A stretch of 64,000 nucleotides of DNA from assembly GCA_949825045.1 (NCBI GenBank), contig OX463820.1, forward strand, positions 11,172,501 to 11,236,500, given 5' to 3'. Positions within the stretch are counted from its first letter, which is position 1. The number at the start of each line of letters is the position of its first letter. The position numbers and the translations under genes are program-made. The notes beneath the pieces were generated by a model. It searched no databases. It worked only from the letters and a program-made list of their open reading frames with translations, and was not told where the DNA came from. This document shows positions 32,988 to 44,639 of the stretch, one piece after another. The DNA comes from Argyresthia goedartella (taxonomy: Eukaryota > Arthropoda > Insecta > Lepidoptera > Argyresthiidae).

Positions 32988-33019
32988 AAACCACTTCCAT
33001 CGTTCTATGGAAGTGGTTT
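32988..33019. repeat. Perfect 13-bp-arm hairpin
   Basis: AAACCACTTCCAT, a six-base loop CGTTCT, then ATGGAAGTGGTTT. It has a different sequence from its neighbour at 32945, so the two are not duplicates of one another. Confidence 0.9.
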
Positions 33020-33477
33020 GTCTTGGTATTCTTTGCCATTTTAGTCATTGAAGCAGGCGTAGGTATCCTTACTAATGACACCTAATCTCGACATCTGAAA
33101 TGAGCTTTGCAGTGCAGATGCCAGAGCTTATCATTTATGGCGTGCTAATCTCATTTGAACTTAATTTTGCTAGCGTCAAGTGCATTTGAACGATCATGAG
33201 ACGTGTTTTTGAAGCTAACCTCGATGAATGAAACTCTTTGCCTCCAACTACGCCACCAAGCGGGAGCAAAGGCGAACCGCTGCGATTCATGAACCATATT
33301 GCTTTAATGTTCCCGGGAGTAATATCCAGAGCAGCCTACGCCACAGATGTAGCCACAGCCACAGCCTACGTAGAACACCTGATGTTCCCACCATCCTGGC
33401 CATCTCTAAAAACTGCACAACAATGACGACCTAAATGTGTAGCGGACCAAGTCTTGTCCCCGGGTTATCTTCTTGTT
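33020..33477. other. Intergenic stretch with no gene seen
   Basis: Two overlapping open frames at 33228-33434 have no recognisable motif. Confidence 0.35.
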
Positions 33478-33516
33478 GGTTCCCACGACATCTTAGTGTG
33501 GGGCCAGAAACACGTA
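33478..33516 (+). repeat. SINE family 2 fragment
   Basis: GTTCCCACGACATCTTAGTG and TGGGGCCAGAA match the body of family 2 (reverse complement of CTAGCCCCACACTAGGATAC and onward). Only about 40 bp survives. Confidence 0.45.
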
Positions 33517-34299
33517 TATTATATTATTACCCAGTCACAGCATAGCCCGTAGTCATGTTATTGGGAACCCGGCCAACTCAACGGACAAAAATCGGAATAA
33601 TCTCGAAATATATTTTAATAGCGGCGAACGCTGACGGCACAAAGGTAGTTATTTATCGCACGCCCTCTCTCATTGCTTCTACCCGCAACATTTTCCAAAT
33701 ACCATATTCCTTTCGACACTCAAACCAATCTCAACTTTCATGCGACTGTCCGAAAGTCGATATTTGAGTGGAATCAGCTTGGTCATAGGATATTCCACAT
33801 TCAAATGTTTGACGCTGGTAATCATTTGATGTCCGTTTCCAGTCTGTCTTATCGCTTCGCAGTTTTTGTGCCAATTTGTATCTTGGTTCTTTTTGATTAG
33901 GGTTTACTTTTGTAATGTATACCTTTAGTGGAATATTCGTAGCAAGTCTGGAAGTACGATAATAAATTGTCGGTCGTGGTGGAACAAGTTTCCTTGGAGT
34001 GTTTCACGCAGAGTACTTAAACAGGACCTACAAGAGTTAATGATTGGAACTGGAAGGTATAGATGCAATTTAAACTGGCCTCAGGACTGCTCGTACAATT
34101 TAATAGTGTTTAGTTACGTTACGATGTACGCTTGGTAGATGAGAAAAGAAGAAGATCCAAGAAGATCTGTAACATTTTTAGGATTTCAGCGGCTTTGTCG
34201 CAAGAAAAGGTATACATATCTTCATAGCTGAGGCGATAGGCTGGCCCGTGTCAAATTTGATCGATAGACCTATTCTTCATTGTATTTATATCGAGGCAC
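33517..34299. other. Intergenic stretch with no gene seen
   Basis: No recognised feature. Confidence 0.35.
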
Positions 34300-34352
34300 G
34301 AAGATTTATTCTGGCCCCTCACTAGGATACCATGTGTCGTGGGCACCAAAAA
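34300..34352 (-). repeat. SINE family 2 fragment
   Basis: TTCTGGCCCCTCACTAGGAT, ACCATGTGTCGTGGGCACC: body part of family 2 without the tRNA-like head. Confidence 0.5.
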
Positions 34353-34419
34353 AAGATTTCATATTTGATGTTCCTGAAGACCTCTACACCTTCTTCGGAA
34401 TACTGTTATTTCCGGTAGG

Positions 34420-34640
34420 GAACGTACCATCATCAGTAGTTGTGGAATACCACTGTAAGGGGTATTTTCCCATGAAGCACACACTTACAATATATAAAAC
34501 GAATGGTTTTTGAATGGTTTTTGAAATTCGACTTAAAGTTTAACAAAAGCAAGGGTTTACCGCCACATGCTAGCTGCAAGGGAAATAAGTTTTAAAGTGG
34601 GCTTCCACTTCTGGCACTGATAGTACTGATACTGATACTG
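34420..34640 (+). repeat. Dispersed repeat F, copy 2, with a short (ACTGAT)n tail
   Basis: Collinear with 29055-29262. It is followed at about 34615-34645 by ACTGATAGTACTGATACTGA units, which could be a retroelement-type tail. Confidence 0.6.
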
Positions 34641-34645
34641 ATACT

Positions 34646-36259
34646 ATTGCTGGTTTCGTTGTGTCGGATTCGGGAATGGCTCTAGACGTAGACTAACTTC
34701 TACGACTAACACAGCTCCTCGTAGATACCTGAGTCATGGGAACCAGTGACTGATTCGGAACATCCGCAATAATATCGACATCAACTTTGTAGTGCACCAC
34801 TATCAACACTATTGACCCACACGTAGACCAACTTCCACGGCTAACAGAGCAACTCATCGGAACTTTCCCCTCAAGGCATGCTTCATGTTGCGCACGCTAC
34901 ATAAAATTGGCTGCGTCATAAATGTAAGGCAATAACTTTATCGTACATCGAATTGTAGTTCTAAAGTTCACGAAAAGTTACAGTCATTACACTCACGTTT
35001 CTGTATTCGAAATAAGGGGTAGACAGGAGTCCCGAATAAAGCGCAATCTCAATTGTACCGATTTAGGGAAACGGTAGTACCATTAGTGGAATATTGAATG
35101 TTGACAAAAACTTCACGATTTTCCTGTGGATTGAGTTGGAGATTATGGGGGTAGGCAGGCAGGACCATAAAAGGATCTTTTATAATTCGGGCGTAAAAGT
35201 AAATAGTTAGCAGTGAAGCAGCAGGAGTGGTTGTTTATTTTTGCTGTGCTAGAGGCCTAAAGCTATGACATGTAGATTCTATATACGCACAACATCCTCA
35301 CTACTAAACAAGAGACCCCCGTTTTATTTTCCGTTCTAATTTCTAAAAAAACAGCCCTCATCCAATAATCCGCACCGCTGCTGAAAGGAAATCCTCGCGA
35401 TAAACGCCCTAAATCCCCTCGATATAAAAAACGCGTCGCCACAAAACAAACATCACGTCCCAGTTTTATGAGGTGCGACAATAATTTATTCAACGAGCAG
35501 CCGGGGGATGGGAAAACCACCGTGAAATTGAAAAGAAGCGTGAAAGAAAACACAAACAAAGAAAAACTCTTGACTTGAGGGGGTCATTCCTAAGTCAACC
35601 CTGTTCTTATGAAGTGCCCAGCCCAATTGCCGACCTCATGTTGGCACGGCACGTTCTACCGATCGGAAATGAAGGATTGGGTACCGAAAAGTTCACGCCG
35701 TGCAAACGTGGCCTTTGCTTATCTTAATAAATGTCACGTCACGCCACGTAGGTGGGCGCTTGGCTTAAGTAACATCACTCCTTTTTCGCAAATCGTCACG
35801 CGATCGCATTTCGTCCGTTTCGCAAATTGTGCCGTTTGCGAGTCGCCCCGAGTCCCAGCCTAACCAATTTTAAAATCAATAAACGTGAAGTCCGTTTTTC
35901 ATCGAAACGTCTAAAATATTATAATAGAACGCCATTTCTGGTTAAACCTAAGTTTCATGATGGTTAGTTTGACGGAATATTTTCTAAGAATAGTCCGAGA
36001 CAGGAAGCCACCCTTGAGGGAACACCCTCTTGTTAAGGGAGTGAATATGTTACGAGGTTAAAATAGTGATTTTTACGCTACAAAGGTATCCGCTAGACTA
36101 GGAAAGATGAAAGAGAGTGACGGGAGGATAATAGGAAAAAAAATGTCGGTAAATCCAGATAGATATTACCTATTTAAGGTATTTTATGAGGGATTTAGGG
36201 ATAAATAAGGTTGATCTTTCAGGTCAATTAGGCACTAGGCACATACCAAAGATGCCTTC
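34646..36259. other. Intergenic stretch with no gene seen
   Basis: The frames at 35263-35559 (minus) and 35609-35863 (plus) have no recognised domains. The rest is featureless by eye. Confidence 0.4.
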
Positions 36260-36780
36260 AAAATATTTTACCATCACCGCCGCCTATGGAGATAGGTTTC
36301 CTCACGATGTTTTCCATCACCGTTAGATAGAAGCCCTCTATGACGAATACGAACAAAAACAACGAACGAGATTTCTACCAGCAAACCATATTAGGAATGA
36401 GAGGTCAACATAAACTGGTGAATATAGTAAAGGGTTGTCTCCCAAAGGAGTCGTTACGTTCGCCGTTGGTCAGAATTTATTTACGTTAGCCCTACGTCAA
36501 TAAATATTCTTCAGATGTATTTATATCGGCGCTATTAAATTGTTTACTGTCTTTGTACGCTGAAGTGGTCGTACAGTTTTATTGGGATACAAATAAGTCC
36601 TTTAATATCAAGGGGTAAATCTTCCTACATTTTCCTTTGGGCTATTTTCGCCCCAATTCGAAATAAGCTTTAAATTCGAGGCTTTGGCTTTAACATCGAT
36701 AAAGTAACTTTAGTGTATCTTCCGTCATCTGTGACCCTACGAAGATGATTATGATCATCTCCGCCATTACAAAGACCTCA
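36260..36780. other. Intergenic stretch with a short common repeat
   Basis: GGTTTCCTCACGATGTTTTCC at about 36296-36316 is a short block I associate with insect dispersed repeats. Nothing else recognised. Confidence 0.35.
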
Positions 36781-38410
36781 TCTGTGCAGCCGTCGAAGAC
36801 GTCGGACGGACTCTAATGGCGGACATCCCCGAGCTGGCGAGCCTCATGTTGCCTGGGAAGTTACATGAGGGCATAGCAGAAGTGCTCATGGTACCCCAAT
36901 CTGTGCGCCCTCTTAAAGAAAGACGGGGGCATCAGACCCATTGCTGTCGGCAACACCATCCGCTGCAGAGTGTCAAGGATCTGCTGCAAGTACATCCTGC
37001 CAGATTTTTGCGCTGAATTCCAGCCAGTACAGCTGGGTTTCGGTAGCAGACGAGGCCGCGAAGGCGCCGTGCATGCGACTCGCACCTTTCTTGCTAACGA
37101 AGGAGGCGACGTGCTGCTTAAGGTTAACGTGAAAAACGCCTTTGGTAGATAGAGGCGCCCTGCTTTCCCAAATTAAACATCACTCACCATCTTTATACAG
37201 TTATGTGTGGCAATGCTACAGTCAAAATTCAAAATTAATATTTAGGGATCATTTATTACATTCAGCCCTCGGCTATCAACAGAGCGACCCACTCGGACCG
37301 GCAATTTTCAGTTTGGCCATCCATCCAATTATTACCAGCCTAAATTCCAAATTTAACATCTGGTATCTGGACGACGGGACCATAGGAGGTAAAGTTGATA
37401 CCATTCTACAAGATCTGGAACACACCTCACATAAGAATATAAGAAAATAGGCCTTGAATAAAATTTCTCGAAGTGCGAATTATTCCTCAGCGATAATATT
37501 AACTCCACAGAGAAAGAAGCCACAATATCTAAATTCATTCAAGTCGCTAACATCAAAATTCTAAATAAATAATCACTTCGCCTCCTAGGGGCCCCAGTTT
37601 TAGAGGACGGGATCCCCAGCTTCGTGGATGAAAAAAAATCTAAATTTAACCAAACTGCAGATAAACTCACCGACCTAAATCCACATAAGGCCATCTGCAT
37701 TATCCGCTTTTGCCTTTTCGTACCAAATATTACGTACTTTCTTCGATTTTCTCCTCTTTGGAAATATTCTGTTCTTAACCTTTTAGACGATTTAACAAAA
37801 AACACGTTAACCAAAATTCTTAACTGTAATTTTAGCGACCGAAGCCGGTCCTAAGCCGTTCTTCCCATAAGACGCGGAGGTCTGGGGATCCGCAAAATCT
37901 CAGATATGGCGCTCCCGGACTTCTTGGCCTCGGCTCACAGCACGCGTGACCTCTGTGGTAAAAAATTAAACCCATCACTTGGAGATGTAGAGGTCACGTG
38001 TCTGGCCGAGGCTAAGAATGCCTGGACGCAAGCCTGTCCGAAGCAAAATTTTCTCTCTCACTCACTCACTCATTGCCTGGCAGAACGGAAGGTCGCAGTT
38101 TTGGGACGCGACGTGCGACCTACCGGCGACCTCCGGCGGCAGTGGCAGAGGGTCTCAAACGTCGCAAGTACGCCGTACTTGGCGAAGACCATGTTTTCAC
38201 ACCATTCGGCTTTGAGATCCTCGGGCCATGGAGCCCTGACGCTCCATGAGCCCTTAAAGATATATCTAAGCGGCCAGTCGAAGCGTCAGGGGGCTAGAGA
38301 GCTGGTACTTACCTCGCTCAACGCATCAACATTGCCATACAGCGAGGTAATAGTGCCAGCGTTCAGGGCACCCTCCCGCCCGGCAGCGATTTGGGCGAAA
38401 ATTTTCATTT
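36781..38410 (+). pseudogene. Reverse-transcriptase relic of an unusual lineage (QQGDPLGP / YLDDG type), copy 1
   Basis: Several frames combine into a long retroelement-like protein. KKDGGIRPIAVGNTIRCR leads to PVQLGFGSRRGREGAVHA and DVLLKVNVKNAF, where the expected catalytic Asp is Asn. A frameshift near 37145 gives VDRGALLSQIKHHSPSLYSY, GYQQSDPLGPAIFSLAI (expected QQGDPLGP) and FNIWYLDDGTIGG, the metal-binding box. Later blocks are LLGAPVLEDGIPS, NPHKAICIIRFCLFVP, GGLGIRKISDMALPDFLAS and FGFEILGPWSP, with a degenerate QRGNSAS...GTLP near the stop. At least five frameshifts and stops, and an internal deletion near 38070-38110. An A-rich tail region follows (38466-38510). It would have copied RNA into DNA; now inert. 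Confidence 0.75.
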
Positions 38411-40183
38411 AGTTTAGATAGTTATACCTTGTAGTTTATTTAAGTTAATTTGTTACTGTTAGTGTAAATAAAAAAATATTACAAATGTCAAAAAATAAAT
38501 AAAAAAGTACTGCTTAAATTATCCAACCAAACATGTTTTAGGCATCTCCCAAGTAGCATTGGGGGCTCTGTAGCGGTAGACTTTATTTATTCTTGTAGCT
38601 GTCTAAGCAAGCTTTATAATAGCTGTATAGCACGCTATACAGCCCTTATTCGACCAGTTTGGGCACAAATTATACAGCGTTAAGTTCTAAAAGATACACA
38701 TAGCCAAATAGTGACACTTTAATGGCAGTTTAAGAGAGAAAAGGTGGTCTCAAGGCAGATTAATGGCAGTTTAAGAGAGAAAATGTGGCCTTAAAGCTGA
38801 TCGATGGCATTATATGACATCACATGTAGTTCCACATACAGACAAGAGAGTCATAAGAAGTAACTTGTGAGCAATAATACGGCCTCTATAGTAATTAAAG
38901 CTCAAAAGTGCACCCTAAAAACTTTAGTAAGCCGCTTTTTCTCCAATCTAAAACTTGAGCCATTTTGAGACTGTGCAAATCATGTAATATTCACTGGTAA
39001 GTACTAATATCTGCTGTTTATTATATTCTATTGTGTTAATGTTATGGGTAATGTAAAATTATTGTGATGTAATATTATTGTGATGTATGTTTATAATTAA
39101 AAAAATACGCGCCTCATGCATGAGTAATGCCTTTAATAATATTAGTATTTTTATGGCATCAAAACCAGACTATGATTTAGTATTTGAACATTAACCACAT
39201 ATTAATCACGAAAACTCCGTAAGTATGCGATAAAACGATAAATAATTGAGAAATACTAAAGGTTATAGTGAAAAAAATTGTAGGCTTTATCTCCAGCTAC
39301 CAGTGAACCAGTGTAACTCCACATTAATCTTGTGACCTCTTTAAAGTTTTACATGTGTACCATTATATGGTCGTGAGCTCTAGAAAGGTTCACATGTGTA
39401 ACATTATCATACCAATTGCTGTACAAAATATCGGTGATAAGCTCTTCCACGCTGAATTCCATTTTTGACATTTTTAGCATACTATTTCAGAGATCGGCAT
39501 AGAAAATTTTAACTTTTTTCGAATACCACATACAAGTTGGCTAGAGTGCAAGACTTCGATAGGAAATGCAGTGGTTGAATCAATGCGTTAATTTAAATTT
39601 TCATCTCGTAGGATAACAATGTGGTACCCGTGAACAAAGAAACAGCTTAAAAAGTCAGTGTAAAAAGACATCAATAGTGTCCCTGTAATATTCCATTAAA
39701 GTACATATGTGAACTAATGGAATGCTCTTAAAAAGAAAAATACAAAGGCTGATTAATGCATATATCACAAACCAGACCCGCTTACAGCAACAAGCAACGC
39801 TCTACATAAGTCTCTATAAAACAGCTTTTGACTGTATCGATGTTCATGTATCATGTGTTGTTTTAAAATATGGCCAGCTAGCCATGCCAGCAATATAACA
39901 CCGTACATGTGGACCTTTAAAACGCCAACACCGTATTCAACAACCTTATAATGCTCTTGGTCAACCTTTAAAATTAAAGCTGACTAGAAGAGTCTAGTAA
40001 CCCTATTAGTTACAATAAATAGTTACTTAATAGGCCAATTTTATACTGCTATACATGCCTTATACATGTAAAGGTTGATTTGTTCACTTGAATACAGGAA
40101 ATGAACCACGTGTGGCCAATATGAAAGCTTTGAAATCACTAGTGAACCAAATGTGAACCATTAAAGAGAACAAAATGATACCT
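38411..40183. other. Non-coding stretch with small duplications and a palindrome
   Basis: A perfect 10-bp-arm palindrome (GCTGTATAGC-AC-GCTATACAGC) lies at 38622-38643. TTAATGGCAGTTTAAGAGAG occurs at about 38719 and 38760 as part of a roughly 41-bp direct duplication. No coding signal to 40183. Confidence 0.5.
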
Positions 40184-40552
40184 GGCTATGACTTGAGACT
40201 TGGTTTTGACAGACCTTTGAAGTGCTAGAAAATTTCCTCTGCTTTTAAGCTAGGTATTTTTGACTGCATTAAAAAATAGAGGAGGTTTTTACGTGCAAAC
40301 TTTTTTATAAATAATAAATATGCTTAGCTATGGGTCTAACTTTTGACATATCATTTTAAAAGTTATCTTATAAATTCCGAACTAAATTGAAGGAGAAAAA
40401 TTCCACCTCAATTTTTTCTTCAAGTTGATGGCGCGCATTGAAAGTTAAAGACAGCGATAGAGGACAATCACATGGCCAAAAAATTAAATGTAACATTAAG
40501 TACTGAAGTCACGTTTGCAAGAAATAAGGTTAAATAAAATATATTTTCGGCT

Positions 40553-40998
40553 CTGCCTTTCTTTCCCATCAAATGCCTAGCATATATGATACTTTAGGTG
40601 AATTTTATGCATGCATGACAAGTCTTGTTAATAAAAGAGCCTCTTATATTTTATGCATGCATGACAAGTCTTGTTAATAAAAGAGCCTCTTATATTTTAT
40701 GCATGCATGACAAGTCTTGTTAATAAAAGAGCCTCTTATATTTTATGCATGCATGACAAGTCTTGTTAATAAAAGAGCCTCTTATATTTTATTTAAATTC
40801 AATGTGCAATTTATGTAAGTTTCAGTTTGATAAACTATCTAAGCGATTGAATGGATTTGTAGATTTTGGAATAATGACTCGAAACATTTTTGAAGTTGGC
40901 ATGCCACATTCAAATCAAAAGGAGAATCTTTTAACAAAACATATCAAATTTCCCTAAAGTATCACATATGCGAGGAATTTGATGGGAAAGAAAGGCAG
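40553..40998. mobile_element. Nested small inverted-end element with tandem array
   Basis: CTGCCTTTCTTTCCCATCAA, then AT..CTAGCATATATGATAC at the left (40553-40606), recurs inverted at 40942-40998, ending TTTGATGGGAAAGAAAGGCAG. The ends match over about 53 bp. The interior holds four 46-bp tandem copies and a short frame (40763-40957, with NSMCNLCKFQFDKLSKRLNG) that I do not recognise. No clear target duplication. Confidence 0.75.
40603..40786. repeat. Four exact tandem copies of a 46-bp unit
   Basis: Each unit begins TTTTATGCATGCATGACAAG and continues TCTTGTTAATAAAAGAGCCTC. The period is 46 in all three steps (40607, 40653, 40699, 40745). Each copy contains the palindrome ATGCATGCAT. No spacers, so not a CRISPR array. 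Confidence 0.95.
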
Positions 40999-43466
40999 TT
41001 TCATTTCATTTCATTTCATTTCATTTATTCATCGCTTACATGTGGTATACATATGTACAAGTACAAGATGTCAAGATTAAATTTAGTCCCAGAACATGCG
41101 CCCTGCAAGGGCATTGCAATATTATTCTTTTTTACTTAGGTCTAAGGTATCAAGGCATGGCTATTATATTCTATTATATATATATCAGTTATAGGTAAAC
41201 ATTTTCTAATTTTCTGAGATTTCACTTAATAAAATTATATAATACGAATAAATATAGGTAAGTAATCAATGATTGTAAAATTTTATTTTATTTATTTCAA
41301 ATTAAATTATTAAGGGCATAGGTCATAATCATAATCATAAAACTCCTGAAGGCTGTAAAAGGCATTTTCTATCAAGAATTTCTTTAAAATATTCTGAAAC
41401 CTTTTAAAATTTTCTGTTTCTTTTACTGTTTCTTTTATAGTAGGTGGTAGGTGATTATATATTTTGACACACATATTATAAGGGCCTGTGTCTACTAATA
41501 CTAGGTTAGAATCAGTTGCAGCTAATCTTGGGCGGGGTCTGAGATTTACAGGGCGCTCTCGAATAGGGAACATATGTCGGTTTTTCCTAACAAATAATGA
41601 TAATTCCAAAATATATATTGAAGTTAAGGTGAGAATTTTAAAGATCTTGAAATAAGGTCGACAGCTGGTCATTTGGTCTATATGAGCCAATATTCTTATG
41701 CATTTTTTTTGTAAGATAAAGATTTTTTGTATGTCAACACACTTGCCCCATAGTATGATGCCATATTGAAGCTGGGAATGTGCGTAGGCATAGTAAGCCT
41801 TCTTGGCGGTTTCTAAATCGGTAGCCTTTTTTATTTCATATAGGGCGTAGGTAAAGCCAGATAATTTAGAGCTTAATTTGCTGATGTGTTGTTTCCAGTT
41901 TAGGTACGAGTCTATGTGAATTCCTAAGAGGCAGTAGGTATTGACACATTCAATTGGCTTATTTTTAAATGAAAAGTTTATCTCTAAAGGTGTTCTTTGA
42001 TATGGATGAAACTGAATTAGTTTAGTTTTATTTAGGTTTATGTCTAGATTATGGTCCTCAAGCCAATTTACTATTGTATTGAATGTGGAGTATATATGAT
42101 GATGATAGATGGTTGTTAAGGATGTGGGCGTCATTGCCTGGGATTAAAACTGAGGTGTCATCAGCGAACAGAGTGCATGAGTTATCTATTACTTTAGGAA
42201 GGTCGTTTATATATATCAGAAACAGCAAGCACCCTAGAGAACTGCCTTGTGGAATTGATTTGTGTACATTCACTGTTTCAGACTTGACTTTGGCGATCTC
42301 ACCTGTGAGGTGGTTGTGATGGTCTATTTCTACATGTTGTGTACGATTGTCTAAGTAAGATTCGAACCATTTGAGGGCTATGCCACGTACGCCGATACCT
42401 GATAGTTTTTGTAGCAAGATATTGTATAGCACCCGGTCGTAAGCTTTGCTCATGTCTAGTAAAATGCCTATTCCGTTTTTTCCATCGTTTAATGCGTGTA
42501 AGACGTTATTTATGTATTTGAAAACGGTTAGTGTTGTCGACCTCGATTTCCTGAAGCCGTATTGATTATCGTCAAAAACATTAAATTTTTCGCAAAAAGC
42601 ATAGAGCTTGTTATACATAGCGGTTTCGAAAATCTTCGCAAGTGAGGACAGAAGGGCGATTGGGCGATAGTTATCGGTATTTCGTTTAGAATATTTTTTG
42701 TGTAATGGTCGAATTATTGACTTTTTTAGCAAATCAGGAAAGCAGCCGGAATTAAACGATTGATTAATCTGGTATGTTAGTGGAGCGGCTAGGAATTGAG
42801 GGCACTTTTTTAATAGTGATGTAGGAATGTCGTCGAAACCTGCGCTGTTTTTATTCTTTAATTTTTTTATAATTAGGTAGACTTCTTTTTCGGTTACAGG
42901 ATGAATATAAAAAGAGTTTTTGAGCGGTGATAATACAGGTCGCCCAGGCGGTGGTGTCGAGGGACGTGTGAGATTTGAGTTTTCGCCTATAGACCGGAAA
43001 TAATTGTTAAAAGTGTTTGCAATTTTTTGTGGGTTGTTTATCAGGTTGTTTCCGTCCAAAAGTTCGATGTTAGCCCTGTTCATTTTCCGATGTTGGTTCG
43101 CAGTATCTTTTACTACTTGCCACACAGTTTTAGTTAAGTTTTTAGAGTTTTTAAGTATTGTTATGTAGTGTAGTTTTCTAGATATAATGATTGCCTTTTT
43201 TAAAGTATTCGAATATTCTCTATAGTGATTTTTAAGAATTGCATTTTTTGTTTGTGATGTTAGGATTCTTAATAGGCGTTTATGTTGGCATGATTTTCTG
43301 ATGCCCTTGGTTATCCATGTTTTAGTGTTTTCCTTTTTCAGTTTTACTTTAACTTTTGGGATGCATTGGTCTAATTTTTGTTTTATTATGATGTGAAAAT
43401 TGTTGAAGTTTTCGTTAACGTCTGCTGAGTCTACCAGAATATTACCCAGAATAGTTCCAAAACTAT
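40999..43466 (-). mobile_element. 5-prime truncated CR1/Jockey-group LINE
   Basis: The minus-strand element ends in a 3-prime UTR (41309-41030) and a (TGAAA)n tail (40999-41026) preceded by GATGAATAAATG. The 5-prime end is lost near 43466, inside the region before the reverse transcriptase, so the endonuclease is missing. 5-prime truncation is normal for LINE insertion. It abuts the end of the small inverted-end element at 40998. Confidence 0.8.
41310..43466 (-). pseudogene. LINE reverse transcriptase with one frameshift
   Basis: The frame is open from about 43466 down to a shift near 42100, then from there to the stop at 41310. In order: linker (KTWITKGIRKSCQHKRLLRI); fingers region (NYRPIALLSSLAKIFE); QYGFRKSRSTTLTVF; palm with GIGILLDMSKAYDRV; IPQGSSLGCLLFLIYINDLP; catalytic box LFADDTSVL; thumb with NLDINLNKTKLIQF; and a C-terminal region (LQKKCIRILAHID, KKFLIENAFYSLQEF). 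Except for the one shift, which splits the protein just after the catalytic box, the roughly 718-residue stretch is well preserved, so the insertion is fairly young. The IPQGS and FADD boxes point to the Jockey/CR1 group of non-LTR elements. The endonuclease domain is absent. Confidence 0.85.
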
Positions 43467-44432
43467 TTTTTTATAAGACATAATTTTACGCAAACGTGAC
43501 ACTTTAGCACTTTAATTTAAACATCATTTTGATCGTTGATGGTCCTCTATGTTTATGTAAATTTCAATGTGCGCCACTAACTTGAAAAAAAAATAAGGTG
43601 GAATTTTTCTCCCTCAATTTGTTTCGGGGGTCGTAATTTCAGTAATTTATGAGATACCGTTGCAAATTATATCTCAAAAGATAAAGTGAGCCAAGTGTTA
43701 GCGATTTGCATAGTTACCACATTTAAATTATTGTTTTTAATTGGAACAAAATTAACATTAAAACTATATGAACATTTTAGTACTTTAGCTTGCAATATTA
43801 TTGTTTATTTACAGTATTAGTTGATCAGTTATGATTCTCAGCGCGCCAATCGATGTTAGGGATATTGAAACCCGGATCCACGGGTTGTATCATAGTTTTG
43901 AGTTTACGCGCGATGACGATGGTTGTAACGAATGGCGCCGCAGCAGACATCGCGCCACTGGATGTTTGTTTATTGACTTCCGGGTGAATCACCAGAATCC
44001 TGTCTTGTTGCGCTGTCAGTTGCAAAATGGCGGTTAGTGCGCTAAACGCAAACGAGCTTCTGATATCCGGAATGAAGGATTAGCGCGGTAACGAGCGCTG
44101 AAGTGTTTCGACAAAGGAGGAACTAGGAGGGCCTAGAGTAGAAGTGTAGTGAATTATGTTTGAAGTTTAAGTGCGGGATATTATAATTGGAATTGTAGCG
44201 TAAAGAGCTATGTAAAATTTTAAAGTAAAGCTTCGTGCCAGTGAATAAGAAAGAGCGGGAATAAGAGAATCAAAGGATAGTGGACGGAGTTTTTATTACA
44301 AGCATGTTTCAAAAAAGATTCGCACTCAAAAACCTAGGTACTGGTTTTATTAAAGGCAGTAAAAACCTTGCTTAAAAGCAGAGGAAATTTTCAAGCACTT
44401 CAAAGGTCTGTAAAAGCAAGTCTCAAGTCACA
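43467..44432. other. Right part of the large inverted-end element
   Basis: Includes the inner inverted block (43535-43690), a unique GC-richer stretch (43840-44100) with a short frame beginning ATGGCGGTTAGTGCGC at about 44028, and the right terminus (44345-44430). The GC-rich part could be the remnant of the element's own gene or promoter. I see no recognisable protein. Confidence 0.4.
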
Positions 44433-44639
44433 GATACCTAAATCAAGTTTTGTTAGATTACTTTAACAGTACTTAATTAGTAATGATTGAAAAAGTAATT
44501 TTTGATCAAAATCGCAAAAATAACCAATTCAATGTAAAACTCTAGGTTTTTTCGTCAAAAACAATAAAAAATCTATAAATACGAAATGGTCTGCGAATAC
44601 AAGTTTAGCCTAAATGGTTCTCAATGATCTGTATTACTA

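Larger units (their letters stand above)
40184..44432. mobile_element. Large inverted-end element hosting nested insertions
   Basis: The left terminus (TGACTTGAGACTTG, CAGACCTTTGAAGTGCTAGA, TTTCCTCTGCTTTTAAGC; 40189-40260) is mirrored at 44345-44430. A second inverted pair, around GGAGAAAAATTCCACCTCA and CTTCAAGTTGATGGCGCGCA on the left, recurs inverted at about 43535-43660. Both are in symmetric order, so they are parts of long interrupted inverted ends. GATACCT flanks both sides (40177-40183 and 44433-44439) as a candidate target duplication. Inside lie a smaller inverted-end element (40553-40998) and a LINE (40999-43466). The remaining interior (43700-44330) encodes no transposase I recognise. 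The superfamily is undetermined. Confidence 0.65.

Noticed and set aside
35263..35559. 98-residue minus-strand open frame
   Set aside because: No domain, no splice context, composition consistent with chance.
40603..40786. CRISPR-like or promoter array
   Set aside because: Exact 46-bp head-to-tail units with no spacers, inside a transposon.
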